Shown: positions 10,807-12,637 of the stretch, in pieces
Layout of the letters: each line of letters starts with the position of its first letter
Position numbering within the stretch: position 1 is the stretch's first letter
Source: Clostridia bacterium
Lineage (GTDB): Bacteria > Bacillota > Clostridia > Oscillospirales > Butyricicoccaceae
Assembly: GCA_017547995.1 (NCBI GenBank)
Contig: JAFYNW010000269.1
Coordinates: 1-12,637 of the forward strand
Reading direction: 5' to 3'
DNA length: 12,637 nucleotides
The notes under the pieces: model-generated
What the model saw: only the letters and a program-made list of their open reading frames with translations
Database searches by the model: none
Told to the model about the DNA's origin: nothing
Program-made: the position numbers and the translations under genes

Positions 10807-12606
10807 TTATTCAGCCTTTTCTTCCTTAACAGGCAAATCAACCTTGATGCAGAGCTCACGAAGCTGCTTTTCTTCAACTTCGGATGGGCAGGAAGTCATA
10901 ACTTCACTTGCTGTCTGAATCTTAGGGAATGCGATAGAGTCGCGGATGTCTTCTGTGCCTGCGAGGAGCATTACGATACGGTCGAAGCCGTAAGCGATAC
11001 CGCCGTGTGGAGGTGCGCCGAACTTGAATGCGTCAATCATATGGCCGAAGCGAGCGAGTGTATCTTCTGTTGTGAAGCCGAGGCAGTTGAACATCTTCTG
11101 CTGAACTTCTGGATCGTGGATTCTGATAGAACCGCCGCCCATTTCGTAGCCGTTACATACGATATCGTATGCCTTAGCCATCATCTTTTCAGGAGCTGTT
11201 TCGAAGAGTGGGATATCTTCATCGCGTGGAGATGTGAATGGGTGGTGCTTTGCATAGAATCTTTCGTTGCCGTCATCATCTTCACCCTTTTCGAAGAGTG
11301 GGAAGTCTGTTACCCAGAGGAACTTGAAGTCGTCTGTGCTGATGAGGTTCTGGCGGCGAGCAACTTCGCAACGGAGTGCGCCGAGAGCTGTCTGTGCTGT
11401 TTCTGTATCTTCGTGAGCGATGATAGCAAGAAGGTCGCCTTCCTGGATATTCATACGTTCGTAGATTGCTGTCATAACGTCAGCAGGCATATTCTTTGCG
11501 AAGGAGGACGTTACGCCGTCCTTTGTAACCTTAGCCCATGCAAGGCCCTTAGCGCGGTATGTCTTGACGTATTCGCCGAGGGAATCGATTTCCTTACGGC
11601 TCATCTTGCCGCCAACTTCGTTGAAGTTGATAGCGTGAACGGAGCCGCCGTTTTCGATAGCGGAAACGAATGGTGTGAAGCCACTGTCCTTAACGAGGTC
11701 AGAGATATCACGGAGCTCGAAGCCGAAGCGCATATCAGGCTTATCGGAGCCGAAACGGCTCATTGCTTCTGCGTATGTGAGGCGGAGAATTGGTGTTTCA
11801 ACGTCAACGCCACGGAGTTCCTTGAAAATCTTCTTGATGAAGCCTTCCTGGATAGCCATGATGTCTTCCATATCTACGAAGGACATTTCAAGGTCAATCT
11901 GTGTGAATTCTGGCTGACGGTCAGCACGGAGGTCTTCGTCACGGAAGCAGCGTGCAATCTGCATATAGCGGTCAACACCACTGAGCATAAGCATCTGCTT
12001 GTACTGCTGTGGGGACTGTGGGAGAGCGTAGAATGCGCCCGGATGTACACGGGAAGGAACGAGGTAGTCTCTTGCGCCTTCTGGTGTGGACTTTGTGAGC
12101 ATTGGTGTTTCGATTTCCCAGAAGCCCTGCTCTGTAAAGTAGTTACGTGTTACCTGAGCTGCCTTATGGCGGATTTCCATAATTCTCTGGAGAGATGGGC
12201 GGCGAAGGTCGAGATAACGATACTTGAGACGGAGCATTTCGTTTGTATTGATGTTATCGTTTACTTCGAATGGAGGTGTTTCAGCCTTTGTGAAAACTGT
12301 GAGGTTTTCAGCAAGGATTTCAATCTTACCTGTTGGGATGTTAGGGTTGATGGAAGAACGCATACGGACTGTACCTTCGATAGCTACAACCCATTCCATA
12401 CGCATTTCTTCAGCGCGGAGAGCGAGAGCAGCGTCAACAGCTTCGTCGAATACGCACTGTACGATACCTGTGCGGTCGCGCAAGTCTGTGAAGATAAGGC
12501 TGCCGAGGTTACGGTTACGACCTACCCAGCCATAAACGGTGACTTTTTCACCGATATTCTCCTCGCGGAGTGTGCCGCAGTAGCGGCGGTTTGTGCAGTT
12601 ATTCAT
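10807..12606 (-). CDS. aspS: Aspartyl-tRNA synthetase, bacterial type
   Basis: This 599-residue class II synthetase charges tRNA-Asp with aspartate using ATP. The N-terminal OB-fold anticodon domain (about 1-110) includes VYGWVGRNRNLGSLIFTDLRD. The motif-1 area contains RYLDLRR (130-136). Motif 2 is FRDEDLRADRQPEFTQID (221-238). Motif 3 is GGIAYGFDRIVMLL (535-548). The length fits the bacterial form with the GAD insertion between motifs 2 and 3, about 290-425. Leu34 in the NLGSL segment is the residue type found in tRNA-Asp-discriminating enzymes (a histidine marks many relaxed ones), so it probably does not mischarge tRNA-Asn; this is tentative. The ATG has an AGAGGAG ribosome binding site nearby. 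hisS often precedes aspS in Bacillota and may lie beyond the right edge. The C-terminus is rich in Lys/Glu. Confidence 0.97.
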   Translation of the reverse strand: MNNCTNRRYCGTLREENIGEKVTVYGWVGRNRNLGSLIFTDLRDRTGIVQCVFDEAVDAALALRAEEMRMEWVVAIEGTVRMRSSINPNIPTGKIEILAENLTVFTKAETPPFEVNDNINTNEMLRLKYRYLDLRRPSLQRIMEIRHKAAQVTRNYFTEQGFWEIETPMLTKSTPEGARDYLVPSRVHPGAFYALPQSPQQYKQMLMLSGVDRYMQIARCFRDEDLRADRQPEFTQIDLEMSFVDMEDIMAIQEGFIKKIFKELRGVDVETPILRLTYAEAMSRFGSDKPDMRFGFELRDISDLVKDSGFTPFVSAIENGGSVHAINFNEVGGKMSRKEIDSLGEYVKTYRAKGLAWAKVTKDGVTSSFAKNMPADVMTAIYERMNIQEGDLLAIIAHEDTETAQTALGALRCEVARRQNLISTDDFKFLWVTDFPLFEKGEDDDGNERFYAKHHPFTSPRDEDIPLFETAPEKMMAKAYDIVCNGYEMGGGSIRIHDPEVQQKMFNCLGFTTEDTLARFGHMIDAFKFGAPPHGGIAYGFDRIVMLLAGTEDIRDSIAFPKIQTASEVMTSCPSEVEEKQLRELCIKVDLPVKEEKAE

Positions 12607-12637
12607 ATAAATACTCCTCTGTGAAAGTGGATTTTAC

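Noticed and set aside
11005..12624. Plus-strand open frame of 539 codons opposite aspS
   Set aside because: It is a shadow of aspS: cysteine-rich, without recognisable motifs.

Overview
The window is the chromosomal origin region of a Bacillota bacterium, most likely a gut-type member of the Clostridia. The evidence is a Gram-positive style dnaA-dnaN block, a RemB-family regulator behind dnaN, AGGAGG-type ribosome binding sites, sigma-A promoters with 17-bp spacers, B. subtilis-type parS sites and moderate GC. The genus cannot be settled from the sequence alone.

Left part (1-4650), all genes on the minus strand: dnaA, an intergenic oriC, dnaN, remB, a small GIY-YIG nuclease gene sitting between two palindromic repeats, and parA (soj), which runs off the left edge. 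The dnaA-dnaN gap holds eight CCACA/TGTGG DnaA-box cores, including one perfect TGTGGATAA box. Next to dnaN it has a short GC-rich step, a TAG-trinucleotide run and an AT-rich stretch, which is the arrangement of a DnaA-trio unwinding element. dnaA has a clear promoter with a DnaA-box-like site in its spacer. recF, yaaA and gyrB, often found beside dnaN, are absent here.

Middle part (4330-7840): four parS-like sites (4340, 4589, 5500, 6781) are scattered among small uncharacterised genes: a 261-aa soluble protein, a two-helix membrane protein, a lipoprotein, and two single-anchor membrane proteins. ParA from this window, with a ParB presumably encoded to the left, would act on these sites. 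Two of the sites are merged with rho-independent terminators.

Right part (7840-12637): a repeat-rich gap, a cytoplasmic S10-family serine carboxypeptidase homologue with a strong promoter, a second repeat-rich gap, a membrane-anchored paralogue of the lipoprotein (plus strand), and a full-length aspS. The usual rpmH-rnpA-yidC cluster is not found next to dnaA.

The intergenic gaps carry at least four families of short structured repeats. The most noteworthy signals are the compact repeat/GIY-YIG/repeat unit (709-1154), the parS-terminator hybrids, the DnaA-trio origin, and an 80-nt nested palindrome in the leader of the lipoprotein gene. No large undescribed multi-gene system is evident.
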